DNA of 16,033 nt from DG-33 sp964345105 (GTDB lineage Archaea; Hadarchaeota; Hadarchaeia; Hadarchaeales; Hadarchaeaceae): positions 1 through 16,033 of the forward strand of contig CAYFPZ010000074.1 of the NCBI GenBank assembly GCA_964345105.1, read 5' to 3'. The notes under the pieces are model-generated. The model saw nothing but the letters and a program-made list of their open reading frames with translations. It ran no database searches and was not told the origin of the DNA. This document shows, in pieces, positions 7,971 through 15,528 of the stretch (position 1 is its first letter; the number at the start of each line of letters is the position of its first letter). The translations under genes and the position numbers were made by a program.

Positions 7971-8003
7971 ATATATTTAATAAGGGAAAGAAATCTATAA
8001 AAA
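7971..8003 (+). promoter_or_regulatory. Putative TATA boxes for the 42-aa/127-aa gene pair
   Basis: Two candidate boxes lie here: ATATATTTAATA at 7971-7982 and TCTATAAAAAAG at 7994-8005. Starts 25 bases downstream would leave leaders of about 20-45 bases before the ATG at 8044. The first directly abuts the palindrome at 7953-7969. Confidence 0.4.
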
Positions 8004-8043
8004 AGAGGAAAATAAAGCGGTATTTAGTAGGGGGGACAAGTAG

Positions 8044-8172
8044 ATGAAGACTACCTTGAGTCTGCTCGAGGGAGAGCAGTACTATTACTACGCACGCAAT
8101 ATTCGGAGGAAGCTGGAATTAAAGTTAGATTGTTATGGTAGTGAAAACTTTGAAGAAAAGGTTAGGAGGTGA
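8044..8172 (+). CDS. Small unknown protein, 42 residues
   Basis: This short ORF has ATG at 8044 preceded by a G6 tract at 8030-8035, a plausible strong ribosome binding site. The product contains a tyrosine run (EGEQYYYYARNIRRKLE) and a basic C-terminus (EEKVRR), giving a highly charged soluble peptide with no signal or membrane segment. Its last codons and TGA (8170-8172) contain AGGAGGTGA, which serves as the ribosome binding site for the next gene, so the two are probably translationally coupled. I do not recognise the family. The coding-like residue mix, clean start signal and coupling argue for a real gene over a chance frame; a leader peptide is the main alternative. Confidence 0.5.
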   Translation: MKTTLSLLEGEQYYYYARNIRRKLELKLDCYGSENFEEKVRR

Positions 8173-8177
8173 AAATA

Positions 8178-8561
8178 TTGAGAAAATTTGCGAGAACGTT
8201 GAGAAAGTGGGAGCCTGTTCGTAGAAGAGCAACACAAAACGAAGTTTCCATCGATAAAATAGGCGTCGACATATTCGCTTGGGTCGCTAGGCATTTCAGA
8301 GGATACAAAGGGGCAGACCTGTACCTAGACGAAAAAATGTGCTTACTTGGGATAAAACCAGTCGCGAAAGGACAGCGGAGTTTGATTTCAAAAGCAGAGG
8401 GAAACGGATTTTTTGTTTCCTGCACCTCACTCATGGGACAAGCCGGTGTGAACGGAAGGAAAAGGGTTCCAGCCGAATGGAACGAAAAAGAGAAAATGCT
8501 GGTAGTTTACCTGAAAGGTCGTCGCGGAGAGAAAAGCAATCAAAAAATTTCAGTAGCTTGA
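8178..8561 (+). CDS. Unknown basic protein, 127 residues
   Basis: The start is TTG at 8178, placed five bases after AGGAGGTGA (8164-8172), an almost ideal ribosome binding site; the GTG at 8169 lies inside that site and is less likely. The product opens with a very basic segment (RKFARTLRKWEPVRRRA) and continues with alternating short hydrophobic stretches (VSIDKIGVDIFAWVARHF, ADLYLDEKMCLLGIKPV, EKEKMLVVYLKG) that look like a small beta-rich fold. The pattern 'aDLYLDEk..lLGIKPV' recalls small uncharacterised proteins of phages and microbes that may bind nucleic acid, but this is an impression, not an identification. It is co-directional and coupled with the 42-residue ORF. No transposase, nuclease or toxin motif is visible. 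It stands between the activator gene and the sugar locus with no functional link to either. Confidence 0.6.
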   Translation: MRKFARTLRKWEPVRRRATQNEVSIDKIGVDIFAWVARHFRGYKGADLYLDEKMCLLGIKPVAKGQRSLISKAEGNGFFVSCTSLMGQAGVNGRKRVPAEWNEKEKMLVVYLKGRRGEKSNQKISVA

Positions 8562-8586
8562 AAAGCTAATGGATGCTCGGAAAGAT

Positions 8587-8633
8587 GAGCCCCATGGGGA
8601 TAAGGATCCTATTAATGGAGTCCTCTGGGGTTC
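8587..8633. other. Long interrupted hairpin between convergent units
   Basis: A 15-bp stem can form in three blocks: GAGCCCC 8587-8593 with GGGGTTC 8627-8633 (one G-U), GGGGA 8596-8600 with TCCTC 8621-8625 (one G-U), and TCC 8607-8609 with GGA 8617-8619, closing a 7-base loop TATTAAT. It is followed by an AT-rich, T-containing stretch and lies between a plus-strand gene ending at 8561 and a minus-strand unit ending at 8671. A bidirectional terminator, a structured RNA, or a mobile-element end could all look like this. The GC-rich stem contrasts with its AT-rich surroundings. Confidence 0.4.
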
Positions 8634-8670
8634 CCATAATTATTTTCTGCATGTCGCATTTTAAACAAGT

Positions 8671-8763
8671 TTATCTCTTATTTGCCAATTTATAATATGC
8701 GTATAGCCCGAGGCCTACAACTGCAGGAAGCAAAAAAAGAAAAAGTTTTGTTTTCCTGTCCAT
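8671..8763 (-). CDS. 30-residue single-pass membrane peptide or SBP read-through tail
   Basis: ATG at 8763 (minus strand) opens a 30-residue frame ending at TAA 8671-8673. It has a basic start (MDRKTK), about 18 hydrophobic residues (LFLFLLPAVVGLGLYAYY) and a basic end (KLANKR), a typical single membrane helix. It lies nine bases beyond the TAG of the sugar-binding protein and in the same reading frame, so decoding that TAG as an amino acid would fuse this helix to the binding protein. Alternatives are a separate small membrane protein, weakly supported because only a modest GGGCG precedes the ATG, or a remnant of an ABC permease N-terminus, which often begins with a similar basic-plus-hydrophobic pattern. 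Confidence 0.4.
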   Translation of the reverse strand: MDRKTKLFLFLLPAVVGLGLYAYYKLANKR

Positions 8764-8772
8764 CCGAACGCC

Positions 8773-10086
8773 CTATTCGCTAAAGACTTCATTGCGTAAG
8801 GCTACCAACGAATCCACAGCCGCATCGACATCTCCGTCGATAAGCAAGGTTTGGAGAATACCTTGTACGCCGCTCACAAAAGCCGTGTCTGTGCCGTCTA
8901 TACATTGTGCGGATGGAACAAAGTGTGTTGCATCTGCCTGTATTTCCAGTATGTCTGTAGTTATTGGACCGAATCCTGTTGCGGGTATATCTACGCGCCA
9001 TGCAATGCACGAGTCTCGGGGCACAAGCTCTAGACTAAGCGCCTCAACGCTACCTGCAACCTCGAGGAATTTCTTTCCTGCGTCTGGATGGTCACAAAAG
9101 CGTGGGACTGACCACATATTGCCGTCCATCACGAAGTAGTCTCCGGTCCCAGGGAACCCTATTATGCCCATATCGGTTCCCCATTCGAATCCCTTTGATG
9201 CAAGCATTCCTCCGGCCCATGAGCCATGCACGTACATTGCAGCTTCGTCTGAAATTATAAGGTCACCCGCCTCATCCCAAGTCAGTTCTGCATGATCAGC
9301 ATTGGTGTACTCTGCTGTGCTCGCGAAGAATTCGAGCGCCTGTCTGATTACCGGGTGCACTGCCGTGATTTCTCCTTTATAGAACGCCTCGTATTTGGCT
9401 ACTCCACCCTTTAGAATTACCGCGTCGACAAACGGGAATTTCAGCGACCACAGCGATTTCGATCCTATAGCAAACGGAGTGTAACCGGCCGCTTTTATTT
9501 CAGCGCAGGCGTACATGAGAGCATAAACGGTAGTAAGGTCAGCTGGGTCTATTCCTACATCATCAAAGATGTGTTTGTTGTAAATGATGCCGCTTTCGTA
9601 AGCAGTAAGTTCAGGAATTCCGTAATGATGGCCTTCAAATGTAAGAGCGGGTATTTCGGCCAGATGCGGATTTATAACATTATCCAAGCCCAATTTCTCC
9701 CATACGTCGTCTACAGGCAGAATTAGACCTGCTCTGACCCAATCCGCGGTTCTACAAAAGTCAGCGGATAAAAAGACATCAGGTGGTTCTCCTGCATAAA
9801 ACAGCGTTTCCAATATAGTCACCATCGCCTCAGTGCCAGCAACGGGGTTCTCAGTTAGGGTTATATCTGGATATGTATCTCTGAAGAGTTCGATTACATC
9901 ATCCATGGCCGCCTTTTCATCTCCAGCGGTGTAGTAGTGGTAAACAAGTACTTCTGTTGAAGGCTCGGGTTCCTCTTCTTCGGGTGCTTTTGGTAGTAAG
10001 AAATAAACTGCTGCACCAACGACAATTGCCGTTATAAGTACAACCACTATCAATACGGCTGCTACTTGACCAATATCTCTTTTCAT
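8773..10086 (-). CDS. Membrane-anchored ABC sugar-binding protein (SBP_bac_1/MalE type)
   Basis: This 437-residue extracellular solute-binding protein has the usual length for carbohydrate-binding family 1. Residues 8-31 form an uncleaved-looking hydrophobic anchor (VAAVLIVVVLITAIVVGA...), then comes an acidic, proline-rich linker (KAPEEEEPEPS, 33-43) and the binding domain starting at EVLVYHYYTAGDE. Family features include the 'GEPPDVFLSADF' segment, 'AGLILPVDDVWEKLG', 'YGIPELTAYESGIIYN', and 'AAMYVHGSWAGGML' near residue 280. ATG 10086 is preceded by AGGT on the minus strand. No permease or ATPase gene follows, so the transporter core must be encoded elsewhere. It ends in TAG, and the frame stays open for 33 further codons. 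It is divergent from nagB, which suggests an amino-sugar or oligosaccharide ligand, but the sequence does not establish the ligand. Confidence 0.85.
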   Translation of the reverse strand: MKRDIGQVAAVLIVVVLITAIVVGAAVYFLLPKAPEEEEPEPSTEVLVYHYYTAGDEKAAMDDVIELFRDTYPDITLTENPVAGTEAMVTILETLFYAGEPPDVFLSADFCRTADWVRAGLILPVDDVWEKLGLDNVINPHLAEIPALTFEGHHYGIPELTAYESGIIYNKHIFDDVGIDPADLTTVYALMYACAEIKAAGYTPFAIGSKSLWSLKFPFVDAVILKGGVAKYEAFYKGEITAVHPVIRQALEFFASTAEYTNADHAELTWDEAGDLIISDEAAMYVHGSWAGGMLASKGFEWGTDMGIIGFPGTGDYFVMDGNMWSVPRFCDHPDAGKKFLEVAGSVEALSLELVPRDSCIAWRVDIPATGFGPITTDILEIQADATHFVPSAQCIDGTDTAFVSGVQGILQTLLIDGDVDAAVDSLVALRNEVFSE

Positions 10087-10165
10087 TTATACCTACTTTT
10101 TGTACGATTTACATCTATTTAACGTTATTTTAAAATTATGAACTGCATATTTTTTACCTAAAATA

Positions 10166-10179
10166 GATTATATAAAACC
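10166..10179 (-). promoter_or_regulatory. Putative TATA box for the sugar-binding protein gene
   Basis: On the minus strand this reads GGTTTTATATAATC, a fair TATA-box match; initiation about 25 bases downstream would leave a leader near 60 bases. A second candidate, GTTTTTATAAATG, lies just upstream at 10181-10193. Confidence 0.4.
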
Positions 10180-10287
10180 GCATTTATAAAAACAAGTCAT
10201 TTTTTTGCCGCTGATTGTCAATACCATTTGTGATTAAAAAATGTTAAAATGGAGCGAAAAAGAGGATAGCTTCTCAACCTGACGTAA

Positions 10288-10299
10288 CTTATTTATGCG
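10288..10299 (+). promoter_or_regulatory. Putative TATA box for nagB-pfp
   Basis: CTTATTTATGCG is the only TATA-like element close to nagB. Initiation about 25 bases from its centre would fall at roughly 10315-10318. That makes the ATG at 10315 a possible leaderless start, or leaves a very short leader containing GAGGG before the ATG at 10330. Confidence 0.4.
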
Positions 10300-10329
10300 A
10301 GGTTTGGGAAAAAAATGAGGGCCGAAAAA

Positions 10330-11070
10330 ATGCCGATTGAAGTTTCCATCAAAAAGGACTATGATGAACTCAGCAAGAGGGCGGCGGAGATCATCGCAGA
10401 TGCCATAAGGAACAAGCCGACCTTGGTTCTTGGATTGGCTACCGGAAGTACCCCCGTTGGCTGCTACCGTGAGCTCGTCCGCATGCACAAGGAGGAAGGA
10501 CTTGACTTCTCAAGGGTTGTGACTTTCAACCTAGACGAGTATATTGGATTACCACCAACCCACCCCCAAAGCTACCGATACTTCATGAATGAAAATCTCT
10601 TCAACCATGTAAACATCAAAAGAGAAAATACGCATGTACCAAATGGTCTATCAGACGACTTTCAGAAAACTTGCAAGGAGTTTGAAGAAGCCATTAAGAA
10701 GTCTGGGGGAATCGACCTCCAACTTCTAGGCATAGGGAGTAACGGGCACATAGCATTCAATGAGCCAGGTTCACCATTTGACTCTAGGACTATGGTTGTG
10801 AACGTCTCAGAGCAAACGATAAAAGATAATGCACGATTTTTCAAATCCATTGATGAGGTTCCCCGCCAAGCTATCTCCATGGGGACTGGCACCATAATGG
10901 AAGCGAGAAAAATCGTTCTCTTAGCAAGCGGTGGGGGAAAAGTGGATGCGGTTGCCAAGTCAGTTAAGGGACCGGTGACAGAAGAGGTACCTGCGTCGAT
11001 TCTCCAGACTCATCCTAATTGTACATTTATTATTGACGAAGCAGCGGCTTCTAAACTTGGAAGTATTTAA
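10330..11070 (+). CDS. nagB: Glucosamine-6-phosphate deaminase NagB
   Basis: The enzyme converts glucosamine 6-phosphate to fructose 6-phosphate and ammonia. From ATG 10330 the product is 246 residues, the length of the short Bacillus-type enzymes rather than the 266-residue E. coli form. Key segments are LGLATGSTPVGCYREL (phosphate loop), FNLDEYIGLPP with general-base Asp69, and GIGSNGHIAFNEPG with His140 and Glu145. The residue matching E. coli Asp141 is Asn138. I chose 10330 because the N-terminus then matches Bacillus-type homologues and GAGGG lies about ten bases upstream. ATG at 10315 is in frame, adds five residues, and would be nearly leaderless given the TATA position. The gene is co-directional with the phosphofructokinase gene after 31 bases. 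This family is chiefly bacterial; characterised Thermococcales deaminases are SIS-type, so a bacterial origin is plausible. Confidence 0.93.
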   Translation: MPIEVSIKKDYDELSKRAAEIIADAIRNKPTLVLGLATGSTPVGCYRELVRMHKEEGLDFSRVVTFNLDEYIGLPPTHPQSYRYFMNENLFNHVNIKRENTHVPNGLSDDFQKTCKEFEEAIKKSGGIDLQLLGIGSNGHIAFNEPGSPFDSRTMVVNVSEQTIKDNARFFKSIDEVPRQAISMGTGTIMEARKIVLLASGGGKVDAVAKSVKGPVTEEVPASILQTHPNCTFIIDEAAASKLGSI

Positions 11071-11101
11071 AAAATAACCCCCATAATTAAAAGAGATAAC
11101 C

Positions 11102-12307
11102 ATGTTGAAGGGCAATTTAATAATAGGGCAGTCTGGCGGTCCGACCTGCGTAATCAACGCTAGTTTATGTGGTGTAATTCAAGAGGCAAAACAACATGGA
11201 GAAATAGAAGGGATATACGGAATGCGTTTTGGCATTGAAGGGTTCATGCAGAAAAACATTATTAATCTCCGGTACGAGGATGAAGAAACCATTAAAAAGC
11301 TGCTGGATACCCCTTCTTCCGCTTTGGGATCTTCCCGTCACAAAGTCAAGGAGGATGATCTACCCAGAATTTTGGAGGTGCTTAAAAAATTCAACATCAG
11401 ATATTTTTTAATGATTGGCGGTAATGACACCATGCATACCATCCATAAGGTTGGAGAATATTGCGCTAAAGAAGGACATAAAATCGTTTGTGTTGGCATA
11501 CCTAAAACTGTAGATAACGACCTTTTTGGCACGGACCACGCTCCCGGCTTTCCAACAGCAGCAAGATTTACAATCCTTTCGGTAAAACAGGAGGGGATCT
11601 TGGCTAGAGATATGCAAAAGGTGGATCAGTTTGTTATCTATCAGTCAATTGGTAGGAATGCTGGCTGGCTTGCTGCTTCGGCGGCGGCTGGCAAGGAAAA
11701 AGAGTCGGATGCACCCCATCTCATTATTATTCCAGAAAGACCGTTGAATAAAGAAAATTTCTTGAAAGCAGTCAAAAAATATTATGACAGATACGGCTTC
11801 GTGTCTATAGTGTGTGGTGAAGGAAGCGTCTGGGAAGACGGCACCCCCGTTTCGGCATCTGTCATTAAAGATAAATTCGGCAATGTCGAGTTTGGGGCGA
11901 TGGGCGGAACTTCCGCGGCCATGGTTCTACACAGGATAATAACTTCTGAATTTGGTTGGCGCGGAGAGTTTCAGATTACCGAGTCGTTACCGATGTGCTG
12001 CGCAGATAGGATGGTCGAGGTAGATAGCGAGGAAGCTTATCTCGTCGGCGTACAGGCCGTAAAATTAGCCGTCGAAGGAAAATCTGGAATAATGGTCACC
12101 TTGGAAAGGAAGAGTAATCATCCGTATCTATGCCAAACTGGGACGATCTCTTTGAAAGAGGTGGCGATAAAAACCAAACCCATGCCGGACAATTACATTT
12201 CTAGCGACGGTTTTTTCGTTACCAGCGAATTTCTTGATTACATAAGCCCCTTAATCGGGAAAATTCCTCATTATGCTGAATTGAAAGCCAAAGCAGTGAC
12301 AAAGTGA
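11102..12307 (+). CDS. PPi-dependent 6-phosphofructokinase
   Basis: This 401-residue PfkA-family enzyme phosphorylates fructose 6-phosphate. Motifs in order are IGQSGGPT (8-14), IGGNDTM (105-111), PKTVDNDLFGTDH (134-146), IGRNAGWLAA (183-192) and MGGTSAAM. The phosphoryl-donor specificity residues are Asp109 (Gly104 in ATP-dependent E. coli Pfk) and Lys135 in PKTVDND (Gly in ATP enzymes), the pair that defines pyrophosphate users. The GGND pattern resembles reversible PPi-PFKs of thermophilic bacteria. It would take the fructose 6-phosphate made by NagB and conserve ATP by using PPi; the PPi reaction is reversible, so it may also serve gluconeogenesis. ATG at 11102 is preceded by AAAAGAGAT. 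A T-rich region follows the TGA. Donor specificity is inferred from residues only. Confidence 0.88.
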   Translation: MLKGNLIIGQSGGPTCVINASLCGVIQEAKQHGEIEGIYGMRFGIEGFMQKNIINLRYEDEETIKKLLDTPSSALGSSRHKVKEDDLPRILEVLKKFNIRYFLMIGGNDTMHTIHKVGEYCAKEGHKIVCVGIPKTVDNDLFGTDHAPGFPTAARFTILSVKQEGILARDMQKVDQFVIYQSIGRNAGWLAASAAAGKEKESDAPHLIIIPERPLNKENFLKAVKKYYDRYGFVSIVCGEGSVWEDGTPVSASVIKDKFGNVEFGAMGGTSAAMVLHRIITSEFGWRGEFQITESLPMCCADRMVEVDSEEAYLVGVQAVKLAVEGKSGIMVTLERKSNHPYLCQTGTISLKEVAIKTKPMPDNYISSDGFFVTSEFLDYISPLIGKIPHYAELKAKAVTK

Positions 12308-12361
12308 GTAAAAGAGAGGAATATAAAAAATTATATTATAACTTATTTGAAGATAAAAATG

Positions 12362-12382
12362 TAATTTTTAAGTCATTTTTAA
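12362..12382 (+). terminator. Two T5 runs after the phosphofructokinase gene
   Basis: TAATTTTTAAGTCATTTTTAA contains two TTTTTA runs about 55-75 bases after the stop codon, which fits an archaeal U-tract terminator for nagB-pfp. The rest of 12308-12439 is AT-rich and I see no gene in it. Confidence 0.4.
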
Positions 12383-12439
12383 GCAAAAAACGTAATGAGG
12401 CTAGCTATTCTATCGAGAGGCGATAAAGCATGGCAGTAA

Positions 12440-14629
12440 TCAAACCGGTTCTATTTTTAACACGCAGACCCCTTGGGGTTCTAACTTTCGCTCAATTTTG
12501 AGTCCATCTTCGTAGCTCCAATTCTCTTCTGCCTGCCTGAAAAGATCCAAAACCCTATACTTCCCCTTGGGAACTCGAAGGCGAAAACTTATATTGGCTT
12601 TTTTGCTGCCGTGATTAAAACCGAATAAAAGCTTGTACCCTGCGCTTTCCAGTATCCGCCCCTCCGCCTTGCCCCCGGATATTTCCACCAAAGGTTCGAC
12701 ACCAGCCCATTTGCGTAAAGCTTTCAGAAACTTTCCGTTCTCCTCGCTTCGGTCCAGCTCATATGCCTCACTAACCAACGAGCCTATCAATAACGCTTTG
12801 CCTTTACCATAACTGTTGATTATCATCGCTGGCGAACCTTCCTCAAAGTGCGCCATGATTTTTGCACTATCCTCCGATGGCCCCAAGGCCTCCTCGTAGA
12901 CCAGTCCTGAGACCTCCATCTTCCCCGATAAAGAGGGCATGATCTCACCCGCCGGTTCTACAATCATCTTCGGCTTCTGCCTCCTACGCATCCATCTCTC
13001 CCTACAACCGAAAACCTCGTGCAGACCAAGACCCGGTATCACCTCGGAACATTGTCCTTTTTCATCACTCCAACCGGGCCTGACCTCAGCAACCAGCTTG
13101 CCCCCCTGACGAACAAATTTCTTCACACCTTCGGCGATTTCCGATGTCATCATGATGGAGAAAGGCATGAAAATTAGTTTGTAATTTTTCAAATCCCTCT
13201 TGGTAAAATCATTGATGTGGATGAAATCTACCGGGATGTTCTCCTCCAATAGGGCACGATAGGTACCAGTTAACGCTGAAGATACAATATTTACAATCTC
13301 ACTAGCTCGCTACCTGGAGCAAGCCAGCATGATGTAGGAATAGATGTCGTATACGATACCGACTTCCGCCTGTGGGATCTTGGCGTTTAAAAATAAATCC
13401 ATATTTTGATTAACTATTTCCCCGACTTTTCCAGCTGCCCGAGCCCTTTCTGTTATGCTCCCGTCCAAGTTTATCAATCCAAATCCGGAGCCCTCATACC
13501 CACAGCTCATCGGGTACCAAGCATAGAAATTCAAACCTTTTGTTCCTCTAGCTATTGCGCTCCACGCCCACATTTGTATGTCTTGGGGAGTAACCGGCTC
13601 TCCAAAGCGAATTCCTTCTACACCATCTCCGCCCTGAAGTTCCCCAATCCAATAATCCTTCCCCCCAGAAGAAGACCGGGTCGCATCTAGAGCTACCCCA
13701 CGCCATGCGGAATCAAGCGGCATACCTTTGCCGGTGTGCTTTGAGTACAACGATGTTCCCCAAACGTCAACTTGTTTGGCCATTTCCCAATCATCTGAAG
13801 TACCATACCAATTTAGAGGCGGGACGAAAACTGAACTGATGGCGGAGTGGCTGGAAATCACATGATCGGGATCAATTTTTTTAACCGTCTGGACTCGCCA
13901 CTTCAAATCCTCCGCCAGCTTTTCCATAGTGAAGAGCTGCCAATCCACAAGATCCCGCCAAGTTGATATTATCACATACTTCGGTGGAATTACTTCATTC
14001 CAGTCCCCATAGGCACGATACCAAGCTCTGTTCAGGCTACTTATGTCGCCGTAACGTTTTTCCAACCAACGACGAAATCGCTCCTGGCTATTAGGACAAT
14101 AACAGACCCAACCAATCGATCTAGGAAGCCATTCAAGCCAGATCCAACTGGCCACATGTGGCTCACTCCATACATCCCAACCGTAGAAAGCTGGATGGTT
14201 CTTCACCCGCTCGGCCACTTTTTGCATGAAGAGTTCTGCTTCTTTCCTGACATCCGGATGATCGCAACAAAATCCCGGTGAGGCCTGAGAGTCAATCACG
14301 GCACCGTTTTGAGCTTGAAAACGTGAATCGGGATAAAGAGAAGCGATCCAGTTGGGTGCTGAGTCTAGGTACAGCTGTATGATTACCTTTAATCCGTTTT
14401 CCTTTGCTAAATCCATAAGACGATCTATGAAGTCCAAATTCCAAACTCCGGGTTTGGGCTCCACGGTAATCCAATTAACCCAGTATCTTATGGTGTTGAA
14501 ACCGAGTTTTTTTATGTTTTCAACGTCTTTCCGGGCGATTTTGTAACTTTCTTCACTTGGTGGTACAAGCATGGGAGCGCGCGCCTTAGCTTCGCCGTAC
14601 CAAACAGAAATGGGGAAGAAATCCGCCAT
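12440..14629 (-). CDS. GH42-like beta-glycosidase interrupted by one in-frame TAG codon
   Basis: The 729-codon frame is open from ATG 14629 to TGA 12440 except for one TAG at codon 440 (13310-13312). Residues 1-410 form a TIM-barrel glycosidase of GH42 type. VWSEPH has the probable acid/base Glu156, with Ser where most clan-A enzymes have Asn; CYCPNSQERFRRWLEKRYG follows; and WIGELQGG has the probable nucleophile Glu330. Codons about 420-650 match the GH42 trimerisation domain (AEVGIVYDIYS, then LLEENIPVDFIHINDF, IFMPFSIMMTSE, GGKLVAEVRPG); a small beta-rich C-terminal domain ends the protein. The frame before and after TAG is the same, and the 20 intervening codons read like family sequence. 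ATG lies one base after the SIS stop, behind AAGGGAAG. It may cleave beta-galactosides or, given the amino-sugar neighbours, glucosaminides. TAG could be decoded (for example as pyrrolysine) or be a recent nonsense mutation. Confidence 0.8.
13310..13312 (-). other. In-frame TAG codon within the GH42-like gene
   Basis: Minus-strand codons around it read IMLACSR-TAG-RASEIVNIVSS, then ALTGTYRALLEENIPVDF. The codon falls in the loop between the first strand and first helix of the trimerisation domain, a variable place in GH42 proteins. There is no frameshift, no second stop and no ribosome binding site for a separate downstream gene. Confidence 0.85.
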
Positions 14630-14630
14630 T

Positions 14631-15386
14631 CTATTCTTCCCTTTCCTTCATCATTTTTTTGTAGGCTTCAAACACTTCTTCATTATGAGTCTTGGGTATT
14701 TCTCCGATATTCGGTGAGACAAAAACTTTTAGAGGAACGCCTTTATCAACTAGGATTTTTGCCACCTCCGCCACCAACGCCATAGCGATGACAACCCCAG
14801 CAACCGTGGAGCCAGCTGCAAATGGCTCTCGCTGTCCCCCAAGTTTTACCAGCGCATCCTCGAAAGGTACACAATTGTCAATCGTGATATCCGCTATATC
14901 GCATAGTCTTTTTCCGCGATGAGTGGCGGAAACTTTCTTCTGATTTTTCATCGAAGTAACCGCGATTACGAAGAGACCTGCTTTCTTGGCCCCAAGTGCC
15001 ATCTCCACAGGCACAGCATTGATGCCCCCGTGGGAAAAAACCAACATAACGTCTTTGTCCTTAATCTTGTTACGTTTGAGAAGAATGTCAGCATAACCCT
15101 TTTGACGCTCCAACCAAAGCAACTCTTGAACTCCTCCTGGACCAATGATATTAAACCACATCAGCCGCGGATCCAGCAGTGGGTGAAAGCCTAGATAGCT
15201 GCCATATCGGGGAAAAATATCAAGGACTGGTATCACCGAATGCCCGCTACCGAACATGTGAACAACTCCCCCTTCGGCAATAGAATCCGCCATCGCCCGC
15301 GCGGCTTTTTTAATATTTTCGGATTGAGTTAAACGAATTTTTTTCAGAATCTCGTCGATAGCCTCAAAGTATTGGTCAGCCGTCAT
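14631..15386 (-). CDS. SIS-domain phosphosugar-binding protein (UPF0309-like)
   Basis: This 251-residue single SIS-domain protein resembles the UPF0309/COG4821 group, often found with sugar-utilisation genes. Residues 1-35 are helical (ADQYFEAIDEILKKI). The phosphosugar loop is VVHMFGSGHS (41-50), followed by VLDIFPRYGSYLGFHPLLD, VMLVFSHGGINAVPVEMALGAKKAGLFVIAVTS (the second SIS strand with its serine-rich loop), and AGSTVAGVVIAMALVAEVA. The exact reaction is unknown; related proteins are suspected isomerases or deaminases, or sensors of amino-sugar phosphates. ATG 15386 has AGGGGAAAATT in front. The gene ends in TAG, one base before the GH42-like start, so the two form a coupled operon. Decoding that TAG would add only 14 residues before a TAA. 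It sits divergent from nagA. Confidence 0.82.
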   Translation of the reverse strand: MTADQYFEAIDEILKKIRLTQSENIKKAARAMADSIAEGGVVHMFGSGHSVIPVLDIFPRYGSYLGFHPLLDPRLMWFNIIGPGGVQELLWLERQKGYADILLKRNKIKDKDVMLVFSHGGINAVPVEMALGAKKAGLFVIAVTSMKNQKKVSATHRGKRLCDIADITIDNCVPFEDALVKLGGQREPFAAGSTVAGVVIAMALVAEVAKILVDKGVPLKVFVSPNIGEIPKTHNEEVFEAYKKMMKEREE

Positions 15387-15430
15387 AATTTTCCCCTGAA
15401 TTCAAGTTCCCCAGTAGTTTAATGTCTAAG

Positions 15431-15440
15431 TTATAAAAAG
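15431..15440 (-). promoter_or_regulatory. Putative TATA box for the SIS-GH42 operon
   Basis: On the minus strand CTTTTTATAA lies about 50 bases ahead of the ATG at 15386. Initiation 25 bases downstream would leave a leader of roughly 20-25 bases holding AGGGG. A second AT-rich candidate (TTTTTATACG) occurs near 15461-15470. Confidence 0.45.
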
Positions 15441-15528
15441 TTTGTGTATTTCACGACTTTTCGTATAAAAATCAAACTTATTTTAAAATTTATGCTCATA
15501 AGTTCTAATCTAAAAGCGATTCTGGCAG

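Noticed and set aside
12430..12501. Tiny plus-strand frame beginning ATGGCAGTAATC
   Set aside because: It is only 23 codons, overlaps the 3' end of the GH42-like gene in antisense, and shows no family signal.
12440..13249. Treating the 3' part of the GH42-like frame as a separate gene
   Set aside because: The apparent TTG start is an internal Leu codon, no ribosome binding site precedes it, and the frame is continuous with the upstream part across one TAG.
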